A stretch of DNA of 64,000 nt, taken from contig JABELC010000001.1 in assembly GCA_028455995.1 (NCBI GenBank), forward strand, positions 918,501 to 982,500. The letters are read 5' to 3'. The translations under genes and the position numbers were made by a program. The DNA is from Scleromitrula shiraiana (taxonomy: Eukaryota > Ascomycota > Leotiomycetes > Helotiales > Sclerotiniaceae). Shown piece by piece: positions 33,176-44,695 of this stretch. The notes beneath the pieces are model-generated. The model searched no databases. It worked only from the letters and a program-made list of their open reading frames with translations, and was not told where the DNA came from. Position 1 is the stretch's first letter. Each line of letters opens with the position of its first letter.

Positions 33176-34905
33176 TTAACTAAAATCTTCCTCCTCATTG
33201 GTCTCCGCATCTGGTGGCGTTTCTTCCATGGTGTTACTGCTATAGATAGATCCAAGATATTTTAACACATTTTCATTCCGAAGGAGCTCTGTTTTCTGAT
33301 AGAGTTTCTGTTAGTTTCCTTTTCTCTGCCAATCAAAAGATTGGGATTCTTAACTTACCTGTGTTTCGACCGATTCATAAGCAGCTTCTAAAATAGCAGT
33401 TTCTGTTCGTCTCAATTTCAATGCACTATCCTTAGCATCCTCAGAAATCATCATCGTTGTGAGTAATGTCTGCACTACCTCTTCACCGTCATATAAACGT
33501 TGAAGCTGTTGGCCAATTCGATCTTGTAACAATGAAACAGCTCGAAGTTTGAAAACATCCTTGAGGTCATGGCTGGCGATTAGCGTCTCAAATGTATTTG
33601 CTGATTCCGTGACATCAGAATCGTGCCAGAAAACTCTCAGTGAATTTTGTGAACCATCCGTTTCTTGTAAAACTTTGAATTCCAATCCATCTTCCTCATT
33701 CAAGCACATCAAATACAAAAATGAACTTTCCCATGTAATATTTCCATCCTCATCACCAATTATCCTAACTATTGGACGACCAGGGAACGCAGCGAGTTTT
33801 GCTTTACCTAATGGATCTCCAGGTAATAGTTCGAGAGTCAATACCAATTCAGCTACGGTACTATCCCCATCAATGAATCCATAACTAAATAACATCTCGG
33901 CATCACTTTTCGATGCTCCGTAGCTAATGGTAATTTCATCTCCTTGTTCGAGCTGCATATTCGGTCGGAGAAGAAGATGAACATCACCTTTAGATGTTTG
34001 TTCATAATATGCATTTGGATTTGATGAATGATTCGCCATATCAAGACAAGGTACCATTACTTCTCCAGCAGTAGGAAGTTCCAAAGATCTTGATCTATAC
34101 CAAGCATCAAGACGTATCCAGTCAGATAATGTGAGTGTTTCATTCTCCCACCAATAGCTGTTACACCACGGTATATCTGAAGTCTTCTCACGAAGTTCTT
34201 CGAACTCTCGGAGTAGAGCTGACATTTTTGCTGTAACAGCAGACTGGACAGCAATTGTCAGATAAAATACAGAAACGTTCGAAAACATTGAGTAAACTTG
34301 CCTCCAGACTGGTTCCAACCAAAAGCATCCTCTCCTCCTCGCTCCACATCGTAGGAACCGGCACTCTCTCAGGTAACATTCCCACATACTGCGTCCACGG
34401 ATTTTTCAATCCTAAACTCTTAATTTCATTCCTTATACCCCTTTCATGTTCTTCCCCTTGGATCGCCATCGTAATCTGCATTAGTAAAAATAACATTACA
34501 TCTTTTCTCGTCGACGACTATTATTATATTAGCATGTGATCTCCAAATCCCAAACCACAACCAAACCAATAACCAATGCGAGAAATATCAACAACTAGTA
34601 CAACCTCTTTTCCCTTCTGGACAACCCACCTTAATCTCCACATCCAACCTCCCCCTCACACCCATCCACCCCCCACCCCCACCACACCTCTCCATCTCCG
34701 CTAAAAACTCCTTACCCAAAAGAACCTCCCTCCACACCTCCAACAAAACCGGAATATCAAATGTATTCATCGAATTCAGCGATTTCGTACTAACGATACC
34801 ATTTCCATGATTGTTTCGCGAAGATATTGTCGTGTCTAGGAAATGTATATCGTTGAATTTACACCAGGCTGGGAGGGATGAGAGAGGAATTGGTGGGGGA
34901 TGCAT
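33176..34905 (-). CDS. SET-domain protein lysine methyltransferase
   Basis: A protein methyltransferase of the SETD6/Rkm-like type, 495 residues, is predicted from exons 34630-34905, 34302-34517, 33359-34243 and 33176-33286. All junctions are phase 0. Introns are 112, 58 and 72 bp; the second begins GC rather than GT (GAG then GCAAGT) and has a CTGAC branch site. The split SET core is visible as VMLFLLMQIT, MLLVGTSLE/SAVTAKMSALLREF across the GC intron, VPCLDMANHSSNPNAYY (about residue 235) and DEITISYGASKSDAE then FSYGFID (about 273), which supply the SAM- and lysine-channel motifs. A helical C-terminal domain (about 340-440) fits Rubisco-LSMT-like substrate-binding domains. Family knowledge suggests a ribosomal or elongation-factor lysine as substrate, but this cannot be told from sequence. 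The N-terminal exon end is the least certain. Confidence 0.87.
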
Positions 34906-35523
34906 GGTTTGTATGTTGTGATTGTTTTTGTAAGTGGGAATTTGATATCGAAGTGAGAGATTAATTACGGGTGATGGAATATCAAGAACAACAGAGGTGG
35001 ATTTGATTTTGGGAGTTTTAGTGGTTTCACATCTGCTGCTCTTTCTTCATGAGTTTTGGAAATGAAAAATATCGGATGATCACGTGTTGGTGGGAGTTTC
35101 TTTGAATGATGTTTGTTTAGAAGACTTCTTACTTTTGCACACCGTTTTCGAATAAAAAGCGATCATTTTGCAATATATAATGGGATATATAGATAGTTGA
35201 AGAAGACAGGTTAAGTATACATACTACGCAGGTATTATTATTAACATATATTGAACATTAAGGTCGTCTATCTATCCATCGCCCTTTCCATCCATCGCCC
35301 TTTCCATCCATCGCTATTTCCATCCTTTCTTCCTTCCTTTCCCTTGACTAACATCTAGCTACATATCCAATCCGCATTCTGGGCATACCGATGTCTCAAA
35401 TACGTCTTATCTATCTACATCTACTACTGATCCGTTTATTAACAAACTCTTTCTAACACCGCTCAATCTACAAGACCCCCGTTCCAGTCCATTCCATACC
35501 ACCGGCAATTAATTCACACATAT
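34906..35523. other. Intergenic region with a 17-bp tandem repeat
   Basis: The SET gene promoter lies on the left and the 3' flank of the 35524 gene on the right. The only structured sequence is the short repeat at 35276-35335. Confidence 0.5.
35276..35335. repeat. Short tandem repeat, CCATCGCCCTTT unit of about 17 bp
   Basis: Three adjacent copies of a TCCATCGCCCTTTCCA-like unit, the last altered to CGCTATTTCCA, followed by CTTTC/CTTCC low-complexity sequence. Confidence 0.8.
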
Positions 35524-38263
35524 TCATCTACTACTTCCGTCTCTCGTTCCCACCAACCTTTCAAGAGTCGATTCCCGTCTCGACTCTATCCACTTATCCT
35601 GTGCCCTATATGGAACCTTCGCCGGAGTCCTCGGTCTAGAAGTTTGAGAATGGTAATTGCCTGAGGAAGCTGTATACGCTGTTTGAAGCGGCGGTCGTGA
35701 TGGTCGTGGTTCTCGTGGTTTTGAGAATGAAACGATTGGATTTTCGGGTTTGGGTGATGAGTATCCAGGTCTCATTGATGTATAAGTATCGGGTAAGCTC
35801 CGTGGACTTTGTGGTTCATTTCCCATTCGAGTAAAGGGATTTCGACGAGTAGTATTGTTGAATGGAACTCTTCGAATATTTTTGGTGTTTAATGGCTGGG
35901 GATATAGAGAGCCTTCCATACCAGCGGATTGTGAATATGTGTGCTGGGAGGGCGATGGGCTTCCAAAATCCGATGTCTGGAATTCGTGGTTTTGCGAATT
36001 AGTGTTTGTGTTGCGCAGATTTATCTGGTCTTGTTGTTGTGCATTCAAATCTTGATTCTGACGATTTCTTGTAGCTGCAGTAATTATATCTATTGCACGA
36101 CTTCGAAGTGGTAATTGTCTTGAATCTATCGCATTTTGTTCATCCCTTTGGCTCTGGGAGTCAATTCCTATTCGGATATATCCTGTGTCGTCAGAGTAGG
36201 CACTCCCAGACGAAGAATTTCTGTCTCTCTCATCGCTCATGGCACTAACCGGAGTTGGATTCCAGCTAGAATCTGAACCTCCAACAGGGGTGCCAACAGG
36301 ACGTATAGAAGGGTCTTCTGATAGTTCAGCCCATGATCCTGTTTGAGCATTGCCATCACCTATGGCTTGAGATGTGGCTGGTTTGAAGCCTGTGGTCACT
36401 TTTGACCCTGCTCTCCTTGTATTTACAGGATTCCTATTCGTTCTAGGAGGTGTCTCGCGTGCCCAAACTTGAGGAATTTGGGGGATTGGGGGGCTATCCC
36501 TAGCAATTCTTCGAGTTTTAGCTCGACTGATTGTTCTAGGTTTCTGTGCTGGTGTTGCTTGCATTAAATCCAAGTGTTCCTCATTCTGTTTGGAATGTGA
36601 CGGCTGGAAAAATGATATGGTGGTCATACGATTATTGGCTTCATCTCCAGCATCCTGTTTCGATTGCAAACCACGACGGGAGTTTACCATAGAAGAGTTC
36701 GAAGGAGCTTTTTTGCTTTGCGATCGTTGAGTTCGGTGCTCATTTAACACCTCTTTGGCGTCGATGTTAGTGGCTTCAATCGCGAATTTACTGGGTTGAC
36801 GATCTGACCAATTATTCGGGTTATTTCGGTGAAGCTCTTTGATTTCTGGCAGTGAATTGTCAAAAGTGGGATGTTTCTTTGCTTTGGTCACATAAGAGGT
36901 TGAGTCACTTCGACTGAGTTCACTATTTGATGTCTCTCGTGGCTGAGAACCATTCTTAGTATTGCTTCTTCTTAATGAACGGATTGATGACATCTTGAAC
37001 AGCCTAGGACTATGTTGCTCCATAGAGATAGAGATATTAGTATTGGGTTGAGATCTTGCAGTACGTGTGCGTGATGATTGCGATCCCATTTGATTCCCCA
37101 TCGGTAAACTATTGGAACGTCCTCCCTCAGTTGCCGATGATCTCTCTATCGACTTCACCCGCCCAGCATTACGAAGTACATCTTCAACATTGTCTCTAGT
37201 AATGCTCAGAATCTTTGTACCATCTCTCGCCACAGTTTGTGAGTTTAGTAACTCGTGATAAGACGATGGCTTTCCTGTATCTGGGCTCCACATTGGCGTT
37301 CGTGGAAGTGATGTTGTAGTCCCGCTCGAGTAGGAATATCGTTCCTCGCCGTTGTACCCTAAGCTCTCAGGATGCTGGCCAAGCTCGCTGCTGTAACGTT
37401 CTGCAAACTTTGTGGCAACACATGTTCTATCATTTCCATGCGAATTATTAATAGCCTTCGGTATTGACTTGCCACGATCAGCTTCACTCCATGACCTGTA
37501 TGATCCATATTGCGCAGATTCATCGTAGGATCCAGATACTTTCTCTTCCACTAAGCTACCTGCAAATATGTTAGGCATTTCTTTAATTATAGTCTGTATG
37601 GCTGGTTCGCTCCTACCTGTTGTTTTTGTGCTTGATCTGTTCCACGGCCAAGTCTTTAATTTTTTTCGGAGATTCGTCGACTTTTTCGATTTGAGCTTGA
37701 CTCTAGGTGCATCATCTTCCGTTCTTTTAAGTCTCTTATCCTCTTCAGCTTTATCTTCCTCAAAGTCAAATACTGGCTCCTCCAACTCATATTCAGATTC
37801 AGATACTGCTCTGTCGTATCCAAATTTAGCCGTCTCCTTGTTCATATTGATACCGTTATTCACCGTGTCAATATTCCTACGATCCTCAAATATTCTCACG
37901 CCCTTCTGATTTCCACGTCCTACAATATCAAATTCACCCGTGGTGAATCCTGCTTCTCTTCCTTTAATATCTTTGCTTTCCACCCACACAACCCAAAAGT
38001 CGTCCTCCCTCCCCTTTGTTCCTTTCGGGCAATTTCGACAATACTGCTAGAGATGACCTTCTTGTATATCTCTTTGGTACTGTTGTTGTACGCGACAAGA
38101 GGATGATGAACAGTAATGTGTATATCTTTGCGTATGTTTGCAACCGTCAGATATCAGTGTTAATGTGTGGCACGTTATTGGTTTTTTTATCGTATGTGGA
38201 AATAAATGCAGAGAAGAAAAAACTTACACTAAGATTATAATATAATATCTGAGGGTGGCGCAT
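35524..38263 (-). CDS. Large low-complexity protein with N-terminal CxxC motif
   Basis: The main exon 35524-38046 is open for 840 codons. Its first codons read QYCRNCPKGTKGREDDFWVV then WVESKDIKGREAGF, a compact block that looks conserved and includes a CxxC pair, so coding starts upstream of the first in-exon Met. A plausible first exon is 38228-38263 (12 codons, MRHPQILYYNLS) joined by a 181-bp intron with a GTGTAAGT donor and a CTCTAG acceptor, giving 852 residues. After the block comes an acidic patch (EEDKAEEDK), a basic patch (KKSTNLRKKLKTWPWNRSS) and about 650 residues rich in Ser, Arg, Asn and Thr, presumably disordered, with many potential phosphorylation sites. No catalytic domain is recognised and I know no function. 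The first exon is the uncertain part. Confidence 0.68.
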
Positions 38264-38594
38264 GAGGAAAAGTGTGTGAATGGATCTTATTCCACTTATG
38301 ATTAGGAAGGAACTGTGTGAATCACTATCGAAGTTGACAATTAGAAATGATGATGAGTTGGTGGCTGCTTCTGCATAATTCTATGACTGAATCAGCTCTC
38401 AACTTCAAAAACTTGAATATATATGTATTGATTCGACATACCAAATTATATGACCATGAGGGTTTGTCTATTCCAATCCTCCATATCTTGGATTTCGCCT
38501 CATATGATCTGTAAACCTCACCTTGTTATTCACGGAGATCAAGGAAATTGATGAATCTTTATTGATTGTCATAATGGTTCGCAATGCCCATGTG
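38264..38594. other. Intergenic region between the 35524 and GDPD genes
   Basis: This short spacer holds the promoter of the low-complexity protein gene and the 3' flank of the GDPD gene. Nothing else is seen. Confidence 0.5.
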
Positions 38595-39854
38595 TCATGA
38601 AGGCAAAGCCAAAGCCAAATTCTTTTTCGATGCCTCATAACCTTCTCTAACTTTAGTTTTATCCACTCTAAAGCCATATCTATATCTAAATCTCAAAGAA
38701 TACAGAAAAGCCCCTAAACCAATCAAAGTGATTGACCACCAATCCTTGAATCCAATATCTATTTTATTTGAATTCTTACCATCATATTGCTCACAAACCT
38801 CAAGGTATTTCTTTGGATCATCTGTGATGACTCCATCTACCTCTTTGGAAATACTCCATCTCATCCATTTTTCTTCGTTAACAGTCCAAAAAACTATGGA
38901 TCGATTTGCAGCCTTGGCATCAGCTAGGAATTTATCACCATATGGTCCAGCAATGATTTGTCGTAACATGTTAAAATTAACATTTGGGACGGAGAGAAAC
39001 TGGCGAGCATAAGGAATTGAAAATCCAATATGTGTTATAGAGAAATCGGGAAGATAGGTTGCGCAAAGAGGAAGGTAACTTGTCTACGATTGGCATTAAA
39101 TATGTAATAAGGTGTCAAAACGCCGACCAAGGCCAAGCTGAAAGATCAAGAGAAAAGCTTACTGCCCAGCAACCTAATAGAATTCTCTGATTCCACGGTC
39201 TTGTTGGTTTGACCTCTCTAATTGTAGATGCAAGTAATCTCATTAAATCATCTGCATTATTATCAAGCTATTCCCATTCGTCAACATTGTTTTGCTTCAA
39301 AGCTTCCGGAACGATAACGATTGTACCTTTATATCTAATATTATCCATATACTTTCTAATCCTGGCGCTGTAAGATATTCTAATAAATCTTTAAGTCGAG
39401 GCATGGATTGGTGAGGGGTTACGATTGTTCGGAGAGTAGAGAGATAAGACCAGTCGCAATCTATTATTTTATCTTCCTTTCCAAAACATCTCTTGAGTGT
39501 GGGATCCTTTGAGATTGTGAGCTCATATCCAATGGGAAATGCGGTAGGTGTTCTCCTCTTACATGCGAAATAACTACGACTCCATCTTTGGAAAGGTGTA
39601 AATCGGTCTCGATGGCATGCGCACCCACTTCAACGGCTCCTTTGAATGCGCCCATTGTATTTTCAGGATACGCGGCTTTATAACCTCGATGTGCAATGGC
39701 TTGTGGAAGTATTCGACCTCGTGGATCGGGTCTGGCTGAAGTGAAAGTTGCTGGCAGATTATTAGAACCGATTTGAAGATATGATGGTAAAAGCAGAGAA
39801 CTTACAACGAGGAACTTCCATTTTTTCTAACAATAATGGCTCTGATTCTGACAT
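38595..39854 (-). CDS. Glycerophosphodiester phosphodiesterase family protein, Pgc1-like
   Basis: Members hydrolyse glycerophosphodiesters or phosphatidylglycerol. The model has exons 39806-39854, 39563-39750, 39327-39506, 39163-39267 and 38595-39083, with four introns of 55-79 bp, all closing in frame, and encodes 336 residues. Catalytic motifs of the GDPD TIM barrel are present: HRGYKAAYPENT (about residue 30), ETDLHLSKDGVVVISHDPTL (about 55-75, metal and acid/base residues) and, at the barrel end, VFWTVNEEKWMRW and DGVITDDP. A hydrophobic segment near the C-terminus (ITLIGLGAFLYSLRF) would anchor it to a membrane, as in yeast Pgc1, which degrades phosphatidylglycerol at lipid droplets and mitochondria. 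The short N-terminus (MSESEPLLLEK) has no signal peptide. The Pgc1 substrate is inferred from architecture. Confidence 0.9.
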
Positions 39855-41487
39855 CTCGCAAGTTGAGAGTTCGCTATATAAATTTCGAGAATTTGGAATA
39901 AAATATCGCAAACATATATAAACTGTGGGACGTTGTGAGTGTAGCAACAACAGTAGTTCTATCAAAACCCTTGATCCTAGAGTAAAGAAGAAGATTGGAG
40001 ATCTAAGTAAATTCGGATGTTTGATAGCACAATGATTTGATATAGTATATTCTCCGAGAAGCAGTGAAGCACTTAGGAAAGTTTTGAAGGGGGTATTGTT
40101 TCAATATAAAGTAAGGAGGTATTCTTCATCTGTGTTCGTAATACCTTCAAAAGTCGAGATACTAAGAGGAAAAGCGTGGGATGCTATTTAAAGGTAACAG
40201 CGATCGAGTAACGATTCGTACAAATAGAGTATATCAAATCGAGTTCATGATGCAATTGCACATGCAGCTTAGAAGCAGATACCGTCAATGTGCTGTACTG
40301 TGCTGTACTGTGCTGTCGTACCTCGCGAGGATGGCTCGGATGATTGAATCGTAGACCGCCCGATATATATCCAGACTTATAGGCTTGCAACAGATTATTG
40401 AAGTGATACTTTGGTACTTGGGTGTATGTAACACAATTAATCTTCAGAACAACAAGAGAATGAGAATGAGAATGAGAATGATACAAACCTATTTTTGTTG
40501 ATGAATATCAAAGAATATATCTACATATAAGCAAATCGAATACAAGAAGTGAGATTCGGTGGAGGTAACATATATATATATCCATCCGTAGTATGGGTAT
40601 GGAAGTACAGTACTCGAGTACAGTAGAACTAATAACCTCAAGTGCTTATCACAAAGTACGGACATAAAAGTACTTACGCTTTTCTGCGTATTGTGCGTAC
40701 AGAGTACATTTAAATTGGAACTTTTTCTATGCTCACTTGCATGTAACTTGTGAGGATATAATTAAAATTTCTTTAAGAAAGTACAGTACAACCTTAGAAC
40801 TTCTAGCTATGAGTTGTAAACTCACACACACTGTATGGTGGGTGCTCAGTGAGAGTGAATACCAAATATCTAGCGGATGACTAATCATAATCCTAATCAT
40901 AGTTAAGTAATTCCCTTTTCCCATTGCAATCTACATTTCTGGTTGTCATCCTTTCTCTCCCTCTCCCTCTTCTTACTTCACATCTTCAAGAGCAAACTAT
41001 GTAGTGGAGTGGGTTTCATATTACAAGAGCTACTATCTTAGTTTTCTATTACTAAGATTCAACCTGACATACCACGAACTCACAATTAACCATTGTTGCT
41101 AAGTACAACATTGTAACGAATGTTTCAACAACAACATGAAACCAGCCTTATACATCAATCGCACCATGCCAAGAGATCATCAGACGGGAGCTCTTGTCTC
41201 TAGTCCCCAATCAAAACCAAATGTTTCTAATCCTCCACAAAATTCGTTCCAAAGAAAAAGAAAAATGAATACCCATATCTTTCCACCGCGAAGTAAATCG
41301 GTGGCTGGAAGGACAAAACCTAATGGGATTTGAGATCCTAGTCGAGCACAACTTTTATGCCACCTTTGCAACAGACTGGGTGCGATTTGGATTGCATCGA
41401 TGGTAATCACCTAGGCTATTCAAGAAATGAGTTTGTTGCTTATTGTCGTGGGTGCTGATGACCAAATGAATGTTTGAAAATTTGCAG
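39855..41487. other. Gene-free interval
   Basis: The GDPD promoter lies on the left and the 3' flank of the zinc-finger gene on the right. CTGTGCTGTA repeats occur at about 40291-40315, GAGAAT repeats at about 40457-40482, and recurring AGTAC motifs from 40600 to 40800. The ORF 41136-41333 (plus) has no domain. Confidence 0.5.
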
Positions 41488-44400
41488 TTAACGATAGTCA
41501 TTATAAGATGTGGTTGGTTGCGCATAATTAAACCTTGCAGACATGTTGCCATTATTGAAGGTCAATTGGTTGAGATAGCTCTGTCCTAATTGAGGAAATT
41601 GAGGTGAAGGATTCGCAATGCTAGGAATATTCGAAATGGTCATTGATTCCAAATCTCCGGATATCTGACGAGAGACATCGGATAGCGAATATGTCGACTG
41701 GGCTGTTGTATGATTATGATAGTTTTGAGAAGCAATAAGACGCTGAGAGTTGTCTACGAATGGATCATTGGGTGATGAAAAGGAATTGATATCGAAGTCT
41801 GAATTGCTGAATTGTTCGGGAACAGTAGGCTGGAAGGTTTGAGAGTTTGAATCGAGATATACTTCACGCTCATTGGATATTTGATGAGAGAAGTGTGATG
41901 ACGGAGGCGGTACGTAACAGTAGGAACCAAGATCTGAAAAATCCAAGGCCGGCACTTCTCCAATTATCAACTTACTATCATCAGGAGCATTCAGCACGAT
42001 GCCAGAAAAATCCACTTCGTCAAAATTTTGTTTCAGTATGTCACTTATGCTTTCGGGTGGTCTGTCAATACCATTATTCATTGCCGAAGAATTGATCGAC
42101 GTAAGCGCCTCACCCTTGTGTTCATCTTTGTCTGTTGACGCCGCAGGGCTTGAGCCATTCAATCGACCTACCCAGATTTCAGCTAAGACTCGGCCTCAAT
42201 ATTGGCGGGTTTACTTACGTGATTTGTTTGAGTGTTCCACACTTTCTTCATCTAGCACCCCGTTTTCTTGATACTTCTCGAAGCTTCTCTTTGTACCTTG
42301 AACAGGGGAGGCAGCATTCGCTTGCTCAGTTGAATCCATGGAAGAAGCAAGACTATCTTCCTCAGCAGAAGCTGGCGGCTGGTCGGCAACAGAGGGAGAA
42401 AGAGTATCTTCTCGAGTAGAATCCTGTGTCCGTGTTTCTTCAATTGGGGTAGTAGATGCGCCTTGCTCCTCATTTAGCGCTTTCAAAAATGTTTCTTCAA
42501 GTAATACCGCTGCTTCAGTCCATAGAGGTTTCTTTTTATGTAATGTATCATCCAGTATAGTCGTATCGGCATGCTTGCGTTGGACATGCTTTGTGAGATC
42601 GGCACGGCGCGTATACTTCCTCTCACAATGGACACATACAAACTCTGTTTTGTACATGCGTGTTTGAGGCTTCTGGTTTTGTTCCTCGGATAATTTGGAG
42701 TTCTTGCAAAAATTCTCATGTTGCTGTAGCATCCTAGTTTTGCAGAATGTTTTGTTACAATTTGTGCATAATAGATCAGTATCTATATTTATATGTTAGT
42801 CATTGGGTTACTGTCAAAATCAATGAATAGACATACTTCTCTGCAGATGCTTTTGAAGTGTGTCTTGGGACTTGAATGCATTCGAGCAGTGAGTACATTT
42901 GAAGTCCTGAGTCGGCGTCTGGGTCTGTTTTCGATCTCTCAAGGTTACATTCAAGGTATGCTGAGGTAATATGAATGGTGTTGATGTGATCTTCTCATCT
43001 TGTTGCTCATTGGGGTTTAGCCGGGTTGATATCCTGCGAGAAGGTTCAGATGGCGCTTGTTTAGGGGCTGCAACCTCAACAACTATCTTGTCGACCGATG
43101 CTACATGGTCTCCATCCATGGGTAGCTTGGTGGTAGCCGTCTTCTGTGTACGGTTCCTTTCTAATTGAACAACAGTTTGTCTCCCAGCAATTTCGGCTAG
43201 CGCATCGAGGCCAGATGTTTGTGCTGTATTGTTGATCGAAGTCATGGCGGGATCAGTAGCTCGATTCACATTCCTCGGTTCTTTTCCTGACTCGACGATT
43301 TTGTTGTTGGTTAACCGATGACCGATGAAATCTTAACACTTGTCAGTATCTTTTCATCGTACTAAACGATTGTCACAACCAACCTTTGGGGATTTCTAAG
43401 ATGCTTTGGAAAGAACATTTCCCATTATACATAGCATCATCATCTCCTGTAATGAAATTGCTCGATTGGAATGATATATTTACAAGATCTCGACGAAGCA
43501 GGGGTTTTGCGTCATATATGCAAAGAGAGGCATGTTTCCAGGTGGATACTATCTCATTTGTCTTCGATCTTGTCGACTTCGTAGCTTTTTGGGAGAAGAT
43601 GCCTGGTACATATACTTTGAATTTGAATCTTTGATCGGTTATCATGGTTCTTGATTTGAATCTCAAAGCCGTTTCGAAAAGATTCGATACCGTCCCGTTC
43701 TTCCCCGTCCACATCTTTTCCAAGTATTCCATGGAATTATGTGGCGGGTGCAAAAGGGGGAGAAGAGCCCTCAAAAATCTCTTGGCCAATGCCAGAGTAC
43801 GCTCTGGTAACTCCACATTGGTGAACTGAGGTTCGTGGATAAGGTGATTGTAGCTCGTCAATGCAAGGTTACGAGCACTTTCGTAATCTGTCGAAGAATT
43901 GGTGTAAGTATTAGTACCAAGTACAATACTCTTGGTAACTCGGAAGCTGAACATACCTTTTGTCAACATGATTTTCATGTAAGCCTCCGACAAACGATTT
44001 GTCTCAAAATGAGGGAAGTCTGTTATCAATACCCACTCCTTGATTGCAGCCAATACAAGAGCTCTAACAGCAAGTTGTGAGTCAAAACTCTTCAGACATT
44101 TCTTCAATTTCACTTCCGCTTCAGTGCCAAACACAGAGAAAATGAGCAAGCCCAAATCTGACTCTTTTTTTATGTGTGTGCTGGAATGCAATCTCATCCC
44201 ATGTTCATGCATTATTGTTTCCAATCTCACCTTCATGTTGTCCATGAAATTTTGGATTTCCTTTTCTGTGAGTCGTCTCTGGCACGTACCTTCAATCTCT
44301 GGGAACCCAAGGTCATTTTTTAAAGCTGCAACTTTTTGGCTCTCGAGCCAGTTCTGTTGTAGAAGTGAATAGATAAGGGTCTCGTCATGATCTCTGCACA

Positions 44401-44695
44401 AGAGTTCTCGTTGATTTCTTGCATCGAGGAGATTCTTGTTCTGGGCCTCAAGCTCCTGGATATACCTCTTGAGGCTTTCGATCTCTCGATTGCAATCTCG
44501 GATCGAGATTTGCATGTCAAAGAGAACTTCGGCATCAGAATCTAATGCATCGTTTGACACTTGGAAGTTCCTACCGGAAGCTCGATCGTGTGTTTCTGGG
44601 GTAGGGAGAGGCGTGTTTGGAGGTATAGGGAATGGGGCTTTTAACGATGGATTATCTGATGAAAATGAGTTTTCTGTGGATTGAATTAAAGCCAT
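41488..44695 (-). CDS. Zinc-finger protein with large N-terminal region of unknown function
   Basis: Exons are 43957-44695, 43384-43887, 42837-43331, 42219-42782 and 41488-42167, giving 993 residues. Introns are 69, 52, 54 and 51 bp with CTAAT, CTGAC, CTAAC and CTGAA-type branch sites, and all close in frame. The ATG at 44695 is preferred because the frame upstream offers only TTG. Residues about 60-90 form a coiled coil (REIESLKRYIQELEAQNKNL). A globular part follows to about residue 410, with no family I recognise. Three zinc-binding modules lie near residues 560-645: FKCTHCSNAF (second ligand His incomplete), LLCTNCNKTF ending HENFC (C2HC), and FVCVHCERKYTRRADLTKHV ending RKH (a full C2H2 finger). 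The acidic, Ser/Asn-rich tail resembles an activation domain. A DNA-binding regulator is the likeliest role. It might be two genes, but the in-frame introns argue for one. Confidence 0.72.

Noticed and set aside
43270..43383. Splitting the zinc-finger gene into two genes at the apparent stop after the first long ORF
   Set aside because: A 52-bp GT-AG intron with a CTGAC branch site joins the two frames exactly, so one gene is simpler.
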